A DNA stretch of 64,000 bases from positions 1,054,001 to 1,118,000 of the forward strand of contig JANUWI010000001.1 in NCBI GenBank assembly GCA_025504975.1, read 5' to 3'. The notes under the pieces were generated by a model. That model worked only from the letters and a program-made list of their open reading frames with translations, made no database searches and had not been told where the DNA came from. Below, in pieces: positions 11,075-21,201 of the stretch. The first letter of the stretch is position 1. Each line of letters starts with the position of its first letter. This DNA comes from Plenodomus lindquistii. Taxonomy: Eukaryota; Ascomycota; Dothideomycetes; Pleosporales; Leptosphaeriaceae. The translations under genes were made by a program, and so were the position numbers.

Positions 11075-11698
11075 TTAGTCGGTAGAGACTTGTAATCCCA
11101 AAGCTTTTTGGATAGCTTCTCGGAACGCAGCATCGCCGGACAGAATCCTATGGATGGCTTCATCGGTAACTTTATCTTTTGTGGCACCATCGACTTTCAC
11201 ATCATTCGGTTTTATGGACACTGGCGTCGTCCCATTGGGTAGCGCAGCGTCTTTCATCTTGTCGGCGTCTGCAACCTTCTGTGGAGGCACCGCGGCCCCT
11301 CCTGGACCCGTCTTCGTTGCCGGCTCGTCCTTCGCTGGGGCGTCTCCGGCTCGAGACACGGGGTTTGCAGCGCCGTCGTCCTGCTCGTCGACCGTTGGCA
11401 TGGCCATGCGGCCGCGCTTATAGTCAAAGTTGATCTTTGGCTGTCCGTTTACATCGTTGGCATCGCTGCCAGGACCCCGGATGCCATGTGCTGCTCCTTT
11501 GCCACCCCCACGGTTCGCACTTGCAGAATCTTCTTTGTTCTACCCAAACTTCGGCGAGGCTTGCGGGGGAAGGTAGAATTCTGTGCCGAGAGCATGGGCG
11601 GGATTGTACGCCTCGGAGGCGTCATTAGGCACGACTTGCTGTATGTAGGCAAGGATCTGGGGTCCTGGTACGCGGATAATCATGCCGTCGCTGGCCAT
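11075..11698 (-). pseudogene. Truncated gene with an in-frame TAG, unknown product
   Basis: From the first in-frame ATG (11698) the frame runs 52 codons to a TAG at 11542-11540, then continues in the same frame for 154 codons to the stop at 11077-11075. The part after the TAG is disordered (G-, A-, P- and K-rich) and ends with a short helix (DEAIHRILSGDAAFREAI). The open frame extends upstream of the ATG to an AGACAG sequence that could be an acceptor. No 5' exon is visible, and a MITE starts 186 bp further upstream. No in-frame intron with decent sites removes the TAG: the phase-0 candidates start GTGCCT or GTCGTG and lack a branch site. I read it as a broken gene; no family recognised. Confidence 0.5.
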
Positions 11699-11883
11699 TT
11701 CGACGGATGCTGAGGATGAGTCCCGCGTAGACTCCAAGATTGCAGACAAAGGATAGTCCTGTCTACCGATGTGTCAGAGTCCAATAGAGCTAGTAGGGAG
11801 TGGGAATTGCTCCAGGTATACAAGCCAACTTAGGTAGATAGCTAGTCAGTGCTATTGTAGGCTAAGTGGAGTTACAGCCCTTT

Positions 11884-12121
11884 TACGAAGGAGCTCGTAC
11901 TTACTAAGTCACCAAAATTATCATCACCGCTCGCTGTAGCTGACACAACGCACTAAGAATAAAACTTGGGGTCCTTGTATACTATGTGTATTCTTTTGAA
12001 GTAGCAGAGATTGTTTCTCTATCACACCCACGTGCTTTTGTCGTCTCCCTGCTGTTGTATAGGCTCGAGCGTTGTACTGTAAAGGTAAGATAGAGACACA
12101 ATAAACACGAGCTCCTTCGTA
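11884..12121. mobile_element. MITE-like element with 13 bp perfect terminal inverted repeats and TA flanks
   Basis: The left end reads TACGAAGGAGCTCGT and the right end ACGAGCTCCTTCGTA, a perfect inverted repeat. Treating the outer TA as target duplication gives a Tc1/mariner-style MITE of about 234 bp. It has no coding capacity. The right half is clearly related to 49998-50200: both contain a CTTTTGT-TGTCTCCC block and a GACACAAT block just before the terminal repeat. The right terminus also recurs at 58508-58532. It lies between a truncated gene and a dead HEXXH paralogue. Confidence 0.65.
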
Positions 12122-12274
12122 TAGACTGAAAAGAATTGAGTGTTAGAGATTATAACATAAGTGACCGACTTACTTGATTGTTGCCTGTGTTGAAACTTCT
12201 GGCTGGTGTCATTTCCCGATACTCGAACTTGACGGTGCAAAATACACCTACCAAACCGATGGATGAGTGATGTC

Positions 12275-12985
12275 CTAAAACGGAACATTCTCAGCAGCAT
12301 CAGCAGGTACCATGCCGCGCATAGCAGCGCGAAACTTATGATAGCCTCGGTCAGCTCCAGCCACAGACAAGCCAGCTTCCAGGGCCATTACCTTGTCCTT
12401 TGCCCAGACGCTGTCAAACGATGCCCGGAACTCCTTAGGGTCTTGACTCCATAGGTGTTTGTGACCAGGCTCATAGGTGTTGCAAGCCTCACTTCGGCAG
12501 CATCGTCCAAGTCGAGAGCCATTGTGAAAGAGACAAGGTACCAAGAGGCTCCTCGTACTGCAGAACCGAAGAACCTGTATATGCTCAACTTGATCTACTG
12601 CTGGTGGAGCTTTCAATGCCCCCGCGCCGTGCAAAGCTGCAAGGTCTTGCCACGTCTCTTTGAGATACCATTGGTCTACCCACGATTGCGAGATAGGTGC
12701 CAAGACCCGCGTTTCTCCGTTTTTGAAGCTTTGCGTTTGAAAATGCGAGAAAATCAGTCGGCCGTCATCCTCGAGCTCATATGTAGGTTGGGTTTCTGAG
12801 CCAATCAGTCATCGATCCCATGACTGGCCAGCCTCTGGGTGTAGATCAAAGCGCTGGATGAGAGATTCCACAGTCTTCAGCTGTCAGGTATAGGGCCGGC
12901 AAGATGCAGTGTACAGATGAGTCTTTTCTAAAGCTTCTGCGAACATTCGTGGTATATCCGACCAATTCCAAGTGCTCGAAGACAT
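12275..12985 (-). pseudogene. Dead third paralogue of the HEXXH family
   Basis: Reading one frame from about 12985 to the stop at 12277-12275 gives continuous similarity to the gene at 9055-10635. The matching blocks are SCRP, DLHPEAGQSWD (matching DLFQEAGASWE) and SQSWVDQWYLKETW (matching PQAWVDQWFLRQTW). The frame is broken by TGA at 12886-12884 and TGA at 12811-12809. The first His of HEXXH is lost: the site reads LEKTH, with the second His codon at 12919-12917. The N-terminal third is not recognisable. The intact-looking last 140 codons by themselves could be mistaken for a gene. Both stops could come from C-to-T changes, but this does not prove repeat-induced point mutation. Confidence 0.75.
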
Positions 12986-13453
12986 TTGTGGGAAGCTGAT
13001 CTTGTAGATGACTTGAAAGAGATGCTGTTGAGATTCTGGAAACAGATTGCGTTGCTGCTAAGAATATTGAAGAATGAGTAGTTGTGAATAAATTGATGAG
13101 GCTAGTCCTATGGCGAAAAGTCGTTATAAGTGAGTATATACGTGCATTGTTGGCGAGAGCATTGTCGTACACCAGTGCAGTCGCGTTTTGCGAAGACGGT
13201 TGTACTTCGTCAAGTCGTTGCCCTCAGAGGAACACTGTTACCCGGATTCAAGATAATCCAGAGACAGTCCTGGCAGAACGAGATCAAGTAGGCCTTGTGC
13301 TGACCAAGGGTCTTTGAGCTGCTGTTACGACGTGCGAGATCACACTTAGGCTGCGACTCAATTACTGCGAGTGAAACGGTAGGCAGTCTCTCAGATCGTG
13401 GATCCATGAGATCCTCGCGGTATTACGGTTGTTGATACCGTCATTGTGCAGGA
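12986..13453. other. Intergenic, no gene seen
   Basis: It probably contains the unrecognisable 5' remains of the dead HEXXH paralogue and the 3' flank of the next gene. I found no other structure. Confidence 0.4.
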
Positions 13454-14354
13454 TCACAACTTGGCCTTGACTGGTGCAAACGTGCTCCCTTGACCGCCGC
13501 CAAGTGCAGCTACGAGTTCGTCGACCTTCTCAATGACCCACGTGCAGCCCTCGTCGCTCACGAGCCACTTGATTGCCTCCTCGTCACCCGCCTCCGGCTC
13601 TTGCTTCCACGTGCCATCGTCCCACGCCTTCCTCAGGCCAAAGACGTGGCTGAGGACTTGTGGGCCGACACCCTGCTGGGCGCGCAGACATGTTATGGCG
13701 ATTAAGCTCGTGGTGATGCGGCCGACTGTGGCCCCAGCCTTGCGTGGAGGGTCGGTAAAGAGACCGCCATACTCGTTGTTGATGATGAAGACGGGAAGAT
13801 CCGGGTGGGCGTCACCCAGCTTGTGCTCCAGCTTGGTCTCCAGGGGTCTGTATATAGCATCCCACAACGCCCTCCCACGTTTGTTTATCGATTCGATATT
13901 TGAGGGATCTGGAAATCGCGAAGGCTGGGTGTTGAGGGAGGAGGCAATGTGCGGGGGCAGCTCGGCGCGAAAGGCATTGAGCATGTTTATGGTGCGCGGG
14001 ATCTGGAACACTTGTCAGCGGGTATCTGAGACAACAGGGCAGAGAGCATACGCCATTGAAACCGATGCACTTGAGACCAATCTCACGCATGAACTCGGCT
14101 ATCGCAACGCCCTCGCTGTCGGGCTTGGACTTGCTGGCCGTCGTGTACAGTGCCGCCATTGAGTCGGGCGAGTTCATCGTCATGGTCGCCGCAGTCGTGA
14201 TGCCAAGCCATGACGGGCGGCCCAGCTTACGCGCAGTTGCCTCTTCTTCTATTCTCTTGTATACTGCTTGTATACGCGGCGGGGCAGGGACGGGGCCTGG
14301 CCGCGAATGCGCTGCATTGATGAGTGATTTGAGGGCTGGCGAGAGCTTCGACAT
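13454..14354 (-). CDS. AhpD-like / PTS1-protein family member with C-terminal AKL
   Basis: Exons 14354-14052 and 14002-13454, with a 49 nt intron (GTATGC donor, CGCTGAC branch, TTCCAG acceptor, phase 0), give 283 residues. The junction restores the motif KCIGFNGIPRTINMLNAFR, which I associate with a fungal family of AhpD-like fold (carboxymuconolactone decarboxylase-related). The C-terminus is VKAKL; the final AKL fits the peroxisomal targeting signal 1 consensus. A peroxisomal matrix location is therefore likely. The CxxC pair of catalytic AhpD peroxidases is not obvious, so the activity is uncertain. The start was chosen at MSKLSPALKSLIN because the upstream frame carries random-looking sequence. 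Confidence 0.75.
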
Positions 14355-15225
14355 TGTGTGGTGCAGAAAGGACAGGTGCAATTTCTCACGTAGAATGAGT
14401 TGATTGCGATATGAAAAACACAGAGGAGCGAATAGCAGGCTGCACACCACTTGTGAGGGACGTGGGCACGGTTTATGAGCAGACCATGACGCGACTGCGA
14501 CAACGCTCCTGCCTTCCAATTCCGAGGCTCTCGGAACCACTTCAACCACCGGCCCTCCCCCTTCAGCACCACCCTGGGACCCATCTCAACATCACCCCAT
14601 ACAAGCAGCATACGGAGCGACTTCAATCTCCTTGTTTTGTTGATAGATTTTGTGCTTGCATTCGCACCCATGCAGTCAGGAAGACCAAGTTTGGTACACT
14701 CTCCTGTTGACCACTGATCACGTGGCTAGCGACGCGTGAGGTCGCGACTTCCCACATGTTCGTCTCAACGCGCCTCACCTTCAACACCATCTCTTCTTCT
14801 TGTGTACCATCCAGGAAGAGACAAGAAAACTCTACAGCAGTCAATCTAGCTGTAGCTTGCCAAACCTCAATATCCTCGACGCGTCAGGCTCAGCTCGAAT
14901 CAGCTGACTTACATCGAGCCAGAGCCTTGACCGACCTCAACTCTCTATCACATCAATCTCAAACTTATCACACATCGATCTCGCAGATCGCGCTTTCTAT
15001 GGGCGATTTAAGACTCATAGAGATGGCTTTTCTCACTACATGTCACAATCACACACACACCATGAGGTTCCATTAAGAGCTTAGTACAAAGGTATTTGTA
15101 TGTTAGGTAGAACCCTTACTCCCGGTTCATATGCACAACAACACTCTTTCCGCATCTCCAAAGACTTTTCCAGTACTTCTCCAAGCCCCCCTCAAACCCG
15201 GTTCCAAGTCTCCCCTCACCCATCC
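14355..15225. other. Intergenic, no gene seen
   Basis: It holds the promoter of the AKL protein and the 3' flank of the next minus-strand gene. There is a short CA-repeat around 15047-15061. No coding sequence is supported. Confidence 0.5.
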
Positions 15226-15840
15226 TCAACGACCACAAATTCGACACGGATACGCCCCAAGATGAGCACGACAATATCCATTCTGCATGTACCCAACAGG
15301 ATACGCATACCCAATCGGCGTGGTATCAGGCCCGATAGGAGTGTGTGTCGCCAACGAGCTTTGAAAATGCGGCACCTGGCCATATCGTGTCGCTGCCAGA
15401 CCTAGCTCATATAGCTGCTGGTTCAACAGCGCAATCGCACGCTGCTGCGCGTTGACTACAGTCATCACCGTGCTACTATATAAGCACAACATACTCTCTA
15501 GATCATCCGACTGTATGTCCCTGGCGCGCGCGTCAAAGGTATTGGCAGATTCGTAGTAGAGTGGTCGCATGTTGAGGAATTGGGCGACAGCTTCGCGACG
15601 GCGGGCGGCGATGGCAACATTGTAGCGCTCGAGTGCGTCGATTCGTGCGCGAGCTTCTCCAAGTTCGTGAGATAGGCGGGCGTTGGCGTTCTCTGCGCGA
15701 TCGACATTGCGCTGGAGCGTGGACAGTTGCTCGACGATGGCAGGGACTGTGGGTGGCGTCGCGGCTTCTGGGGTGACAGGCGGCGTGTGTGAGGGACTTT
15801 GACGTGGCTCGTGAGTCCCTGGAAGAGAAGGCGACGTCAT
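15226..15840 (-). CDS. Hypothetical coiled-coil protein, 204 residues
   Basis: The frame is open from 15969, but the most likely start is the ATG at 15840, because the sequence before it lacks coding character and runs almost into the stop of the next gene upstream. The N-terminus is a P/T/S-rich disordered tail. Residues about 30-110 form a predicted coiled coil (VEQLSTLQRNVDRAENANARL). The C-terminus has G/Y-rich sequence and ends with spaced cysteines (YCRAHLGAYPCRICGR) that could bind metal. I do not recognise it. Confidence 0.6.
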   Translation of the reverse strand: MTSPSLPGTHEPRQSPSHTPPVTPEAATPPTVPAIVEQLSTLQRNVDRAENANARLSHELGEARARIDALERYNVAIAARRREAVAQFLNMRPLYYESANTFDARARDIQSDDLESMLCLYSSTVMTVVNAQQRAIALLNQQLYELGLAATRYGQVPHFQSSLATHTPIGPDTTPIGYAYPVGYMQNGYCRAHLGAYPCRICGR

Positions 15841-15989
15841 GCTGTAGTGTTCGGTGGGGAGGAGAGCGGTGCAGCTGAAGGAATGGTGTCGCAAGTGACG
15901 AAGTGAGCATGGAGTTTCGTTTGCACCCGTGGAAGCTTGAAGAACGCCGATGACGCTATGAGCAAACACTCACAAGCTAACAACGCAGC

Positions 15990-17537
15990 TCAAGCTTCGG
16001 ACGATTGATCATCACTGTCCCATCCTTCGGTCAAACCTTCAAGCTCATCTGCCAAGTTCAGTGGCTTCCCAGCGCTTGCACGAGATGCCGTACTGGTAGG
16101 CGACAGCACTGACGGAGTTGATGATCCCGTTGTACTGCTGCTCTTGGACACTGGTGGCTCTGAAACGTGTCTGACTGCAATCTCTGCGGGTTTCCGCCGT
16201 TCCTTCTGCTTCTCACGATCATGGAAGATGTACCTCTTCTCCGCACCACTCAACACCCTTCGTTCCAATTCCTTAGCATGTAGGGCTTCCAGGTACTGCT
16301 GATCTGCTTCGAAAGATGCATCTCTGAATGCGCGCAGTGTTGTTTTCAGACTGGGTGCGACTTTTGCTTGAGCGACGCCGCTCATTATACGAGCGCGATC
16401 TGGCAGCCATACCGGTTTCTGTATAGTACCCCAATCCAAAAATTGCTCATATGGTAAGTTGGTACCCTCGGCAACTATGCGTGCAGCCCGTCTTTTGTCT
16501 TCCGTCTTCCTCTGCCACTCCTGCTCTTGCTGCTCTGCATATTCGAGCAGGAACCGGACGTCATCTTTTTCTCTCGGCCGGAGGCCTCGCAGCATGGGCT
16601 TGCCGTTGCGAAATGTACCGTTCTTCACATCAAGCTTGATAGCGAGCCTAAAATGCTCAGCGGCGGATTCGAAATCCTGTGTGCCACCATGCCCACGACC
16701 AGTCCAGTACTCGCAACGGGCTTGTAGTTCACGGCTTTGGAGGCGTTCGGCAAGCTCTCGTGCCTTATACGCAATCGTTCGCATCTTAGAGTAGTGAGTG
16801 TAAGGCTGATTGGTCTTCGATAGAGTCCATGGCTTTCGTTCAACATTGTTCATGGTGCTCTGAAGGGCTTGGCAACGCATGAGAAGCGTTCGGAGTTGTA
16901 TCAATCGCATCTTGGTTTTATAGCGATCTTGCTTCTTCAGATAAGCAGGGATGCCATCCTCTGGTTTCTCTCCGTCTTCATCGGAAACGTCAGTCCCAAC
17001 GTAAGATATTTGGTCATCAGGAATGGGCGGCATTGGCTGTACTACTATGCCGGGAGTCAACTCGAGGTCGGGCAATATGTCGTGGCTGGTCTTTGCTACA
17101 TTCTTGTCCCCAATGTTACCATCTCCCTCTAGCAAGAGACGGTTTATGCCATAGTTGTAATCTGTCTGATCTTTGCGGGGTGCTTCATGGTAGGGCGACG
17201 GCGGCGTTTCTCGAAATGGCCCGACACTGATTGTTTTTATTTCTGACAGGGCGAGTCGAGTTGTTCTAGGTGGAAATTTGGGTGAGGATAGTAGATTGTT
17301 GCTCGAGCTTTCGAAACCTTGTCGCAGAGCCGCAACAGATGTGGGTTTGTCACGTCGCCAGGTATCTTTCATGTCGTCGGGGAGCTTCTCTGCAGGTGCG
17401 TTATTGTATACCCATGTGCGTCTCATTGATTCGGCTGCGGTCCGCGAGACATCATGATATGGATCAGCGCCAACTGACGCGGATCGGTTATGAGCCGCAC
17501 GATGCGGATTGTTGGTAGGTGTGAGGTCGGCAGACAT
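15990..17537 (-). CDS. Hypothetical protein with TPR-like helical region, 515 residues
   Basis: A single exon. The N-terminal 200 residues are disordered and S/P-rich. Residues about 205-330 are helical, with a TPR-like stretch (ARCEYWTGRGHGGTQDFESA, then AEHFRLAIKLD). Then comes a basic K/E/R coil and a low-complexity S/T-rich tail ending in an acidic DEL-EGLTEGWDSDD patch. There is no signal peptide or membrane span. Likely a nuclear or cytosolic adaptor, by composition only. It is the middle of three consecutive minus-strand genes of unknown function. Confidence 0.75.
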   Translation of the reverse strand: MSADLTPTNNPHRAAHNRSASVGADPYHDVSRTAAESMRRTWVYNNAPAEKLPDDMKDTWRRDKPTSVAALRQGFESSSNNLLSSPKFPPRTTRLALSEIKTISVGPFRETPPSPYHEAPRKDQTDYNYGINRLLLEGDGNIGDKNVAKTSHDILPDLELTPGIVVQPMPPIPDDQISYVGTDVSDEDGEKPEDGIPAYLKKQDRYKTKMRLIQLRTLLMRCQALQSTMNNVERKPWTLSKTNQPYTHYSKMRTIAYKARELAERLQSRELQARCEYWTGRGHGGTQDFESAAEHFRLAIKLDVKNGTFRNGKPMLRGLRPREKDDVRFLLEYAEQQEQEWQRKTEDKRRAARIVAEGTNLPYEQFLDWGTIQKPVWLPDRARIMSGVAQAKVAPSLKTTLRAFRDASFEADQQYLEALHAKELERRVLSGAEKRYIFHDREKQKERRKPAEIAVRHVSEPPVSKSSSTTGSSTPSVLSPTSTASRASAGKPLNLADELEGLTEGWDSDDQSSEA

Positions 17538-17904
17538 CCTGTTGCTGAAGCCGTGATGTTTGAGTATTTTAGTGCGCTGCGTTAAGTTGATGTATATCTG
17601 CTGACGTTGTCGAGACTATCGTCATATCCAGATCAGATGAGTAGAACTGGCGCTACGCGATGACCCCCTTTGTCTGAGTTACCTAATGTGTTCTGGAAGA
17701 TGTGACAAGGCAACAAAGAACAGGCACGACGCCAAAGAGCATTGTGTCTTATTCGAGGAACTATTATATCGATAACTTACAGATAGGTTACAATGTATAC
17801 AGCCCTTGATCGACACTGTAAATGGCAGCGGGGTTTGGCCACAAGACCGCATCCCAGGCCCTTTGACAAATCGCCAGTTTTCCATTGTAATCAGTGTATA
17901 TTCC
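17538..17904. other. Intergenic, no gene seen
   Basis: Promoter of the 515-residue protein and 3' flank of the next gene; nothing else is visible. Confidence 0.5.
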
Positions 17905-18820
17905 TCACTCACTCCTTGGTGACGTCCAGCGGTGCGGTAGGGACAATCGCTTCGCTTTGGCAGTCGCGCGCTGGCGAAAGTGGGCGCTCGTCTGGCGGCG
18001 TTTTGACTGGGCACAGATCAGGACGGCAATGTCAAAAGAACGAATAAATTACCCGCGTCCCTAACATCTCGACCTTTGCTAACAGTTCTTCGTTGATTGT
18101 GCGGTTCTCGTCGAAGCCCGAGCGACGTGTAGTGTGCCGATTCCGGTCAACGCGCCCTCCATACTCAAAATCGGTGTCGGAGTCACTGTTGACGGCATCA
18201 AGAGGCGGAACATGGACGCGCAAATCGTAGTAGAGTAGCCCGCGCTGATAGTGTATCCTAGGGAGAAACACCTCAAGCCCGGAGAGGCGGTCACACAGCT
18301 CGAGTGCCTCGCTACAGGCTGCCAGCGCATCATACAGCTCGGTGGGCCCCATAGCTCGCAAGATGTCGCATTTGAGTAGTAAACCCTCGGTGCGAGCCTT
18401 GGGGCTGAGTGGGCCGCGGAGCAGGCGTTCGATCTCTACCAGCGCAGTATCGTACTTCTGCTGTTGGACGCAGCACTGAACAGCGTCGAACAGCGGGTTC
18501 GCACAATCGTTCGACAGGCGATGGCCTGGTGGGTAGATGGTTGCAATGCCGTAGGATGTCTCAAGCTGGATATCTCGCTTGCTTTCCTGAGACTCTGGGC
18601 GATGTGCGACCATCAGCTTGGCAGCAGCGTCGGGGAGAAGTTGCTGTGCTCGTTCGTTTTCCAACTCGGCCTGCGTGGCAAAGCACACGTCCTGAAGCTC
18701 TCGCAGGCATCTCGATTGATGTTCAAAGGCGGTCTTGTACCTGACAGCAAGGGCTTCCCACGTGTCGCGATCGACTTTGAGGTCGTGCACGACACGTTCA
18801 ATCTCGGTGATGAAGTCCAT
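17905..18820 (-). CDS. Hypothetical helical, TPR-like protein, about 289 residues
   Basis: Exon 1 is 18820-18053. A 46 nt intron (GTAATT donor, CCTGAT branch, GCCCAG acceptor, phase 0) leads to a short exon 18006-17905. Without splicing the frame ends a few codons after the donor (IYSFF). The N-terminus is coiled coil (MDFITEIERVVHDLKVDRD). The centre has helix pairs resembling TPRs (YDTALVEIERLLRG, and later YDALAACSEALELC), followed by an acidic loop. The second exon is basic and not conserved-looking; another reading frame there is P/D/E-rich but cannot be joined with good sites. The C-terminus is therefore uncertain. Function unknown. Confidence 0.6.
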
Positions 18821-18960
18821 GGCTGTCGGCGTTGTAGTAATGGCTAGAGTTGCAGTGGCTTGGTGGGTGTTGACGCGAGCGATGCTTGTTGTTCATAGTC
18901 ATGGCAGGTGCTCTGGCGCTCTGGCGCTCCAGGCCGACGTGGCCGTACATTGCGACTTCC

Positions 18961-20115
18961 TCAAATATTGAAGCCACCGTGCTTTGCCGCCTCCACAAAC
19001 CTCCACATCCCCGCATCTTCTGCAGCTTTCTTCACTTCCGCCACCTCACTCAGCTCTATTGGGCGATTGATGTCCGCATACCTCACCTCTTTTGCCGTGG
19101 TAGAAGAGGGCTCGTCACCGCGCTTTCCACGACGCCCTTTGCCCACATGTGCTCGAGGGAAGTACTGCTCCATGATATGCACCATCATGTCTTTGCTCAC
19201 GTTTTTGGCCAGCCATTTCATGATTTCTTTTCCTTCGTTCGCCAGGCCAGGCATGACAAGGTGTCGTAACAAGACACCCTTTTTGGCAATTCCATCACCC
19301 GTGAAGCATAGATCGCCAACCTGCTCATGCATTGCCTTGACGCTCTCCATCGCAGTCTCTACGTAATCGTCCGCCTTCAACAGCCTTTTTCCCGTCTCAT
19401 TGTTCCACACTTTGAAGTCTGGTAGGTAGATGTCGACTAAGCCGTCAAGCAACTTGATGCTTTCCGGTGAGTCAAACGACGATGTGTTGTAGATTATCGG
19501 TATCCGCAGGCCAATCTCCCGCGCATGCAGGATGGACAACACTATTTGCGGGACAACGTGTTCGGGTGTAACGAGATTGATGTTGTGAACACGGCCCACA
19601 TCCTGCAGCTTGATGTACCACTCAGCCAGTTCCTCGGGTGTCAAATCGAAGCCCTTGCGCTGGTGAGAGATGTCATAATTCTGACAAAAGACGCATCGCA
19701 AGGAGCAGCCACTGAAGAAGACAGACCCAGAGCCATTGTGGCCTTGGAAACATGGTTCTATGACTAGTCAGCCAAAGTTACAAGCGTTTGAGATCTGTGT
19801 ATAGCAACCTTCTCCAAAGTGTGGAGCGATAGTGTCGACCTTGACCGTCTCAGCACCTATCAAACAGACGCCAGTCTTCTCGTAGCGATTCACTCCGCAC
19901 TTCCTTGGACACAAATTACAATTGCGCAAATGCCCATATGCGAGGGATCGCTTCTTAGATGCATCTACAGATGAAAGTAGTTGATATCGAGGAATGTAGT
20001 CATCCAGGAGAAACGGCGGTGCCAGGTACAAACTTCGCGTATGAGGAATGCCAGCTCGACCGAATACGCGCGACGAAGCGTTCAAGACAGGCCGCAAGCT
20101 TGGGAGTAGCGCCAT
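18961..20115 (-). CDS. PflX-type radical SAM protein (COG1313-like), probably mitochondrial
   Basis: Exons 20115-19809 and 19757-18961, with a 51 nt intron (GTTGCT donor, GGCTGAC branch, CATAG acceptor, phase 1), give 367 residues. Splicing restores GEEPCFQGHNGSGSVFFSG followed by CSLRCVFC, the CxxxCxxC motif that holds the 4Fe-4S cluster and SAM in radical SAM enzymes. Before it is NCNLCPRKCGVNR, an extra Cys cluster typical of proteins related to pyruvate formate-lyase activase but of unknown substrate (PflX group). Residues 1-34 are rich in R, S, L and A without acids until late, which fits a mitochondrial presequence. Function in fungi is not established to my knowledge. The donor GTTGCT is unusual, but the protein alignment supports it. 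Confidence 0.8.
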
Positions 20116-21201
20116 ATCATCACATCAAACGCGTACATCGACTACGGAGGATAAATTGCGGCGTACAAAGCCGGCTGTTGATGGGGGGAGGTTGGAGGTG
20201 ACGTGATGACGTAACGGACGTGCCGAGGTACAGCACCAATTGGGAGTACCTTATTGTCAGCCTCAGAGTCCGACCACCACTCGGAGGAGAACGCGTAACA
20301 ATCATCTGTCCCAATCCCCGTCGGCGGACAATGGAATCACTCGAACCATCTGAGCACACGTGGTGCTAATATCAGCCCACAAACGGCCGCCTAACCTTTG
20401 TGCCCATCAGACCCAGCAAGCATGTTTGTCTCCTGCTTCACGTGTAGGACGTGGTGACCGGATACTGGCCGCATCCGTGGATCACAACGCTATTGCGAGA
20501 CCGAGAGGCGCAGCTTCAGGCCTCGATCCATCACTCTGCAACTTTCATTTTTGAATACTACGTGTCGCACAGCGGTCATTTTGAGTGAACAACCTGGGTA
20601 GTTCGCTGGTGCGATCATCTCCTCAGCCCCAGATTTCCAACAGCCAATGCCATCTTAGCCAACGACGACAACCAGTATGTTGTTGATTTTGGCACGTTGC
20701 AGGTGCTGGGGAAAACGGCTACCACGACAAACCTATGCAGGTACCCAGGCTGGAACTCCCAATATTCGCTATAGCGGCCAGCACACACGGATAGCTGGTC
20801 TCGTTGTACCCTGACGCCATTCCTTTCAGGCTGTGACCACCGTAAAGACGCCGAAGCAAGATCGTGAAGTTGTACCTTGCTCTGAACTCAGGTTTGCTCC
20901 AACCTGGTACCGTGGCCGCAGTAACATCATTGGTGACTTTATGCTCGTACAAGGGTAGCGCAATTGTATTGAGGTTGGATGTGGAAGAGTACATCCAACA
21001 ACACGCGACAGGGCGTTGTACCTGTTACACAAACATGGCGCAAGGGTACTACCTCTTTCATTACACCCGCAGCATCGAGACGGTGGCGTTGTAATGACAA
21101 TGTGGTTGTAGGAGAATATAAGAAGAGCAGACATGCGTCACGAAAGAAACAACATCAGCAGATTGTTCAAAGAAGCCAGACTCAACTTACTATCCGTCGA
21201 G
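20116..21201. other. Intergenic between divergent genes
   Basis: About 1.1 kb between the radical SAM gene and the plus-strand secreted protein, so it holds two promoters. No gene is supported. Confidence 0.5.
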
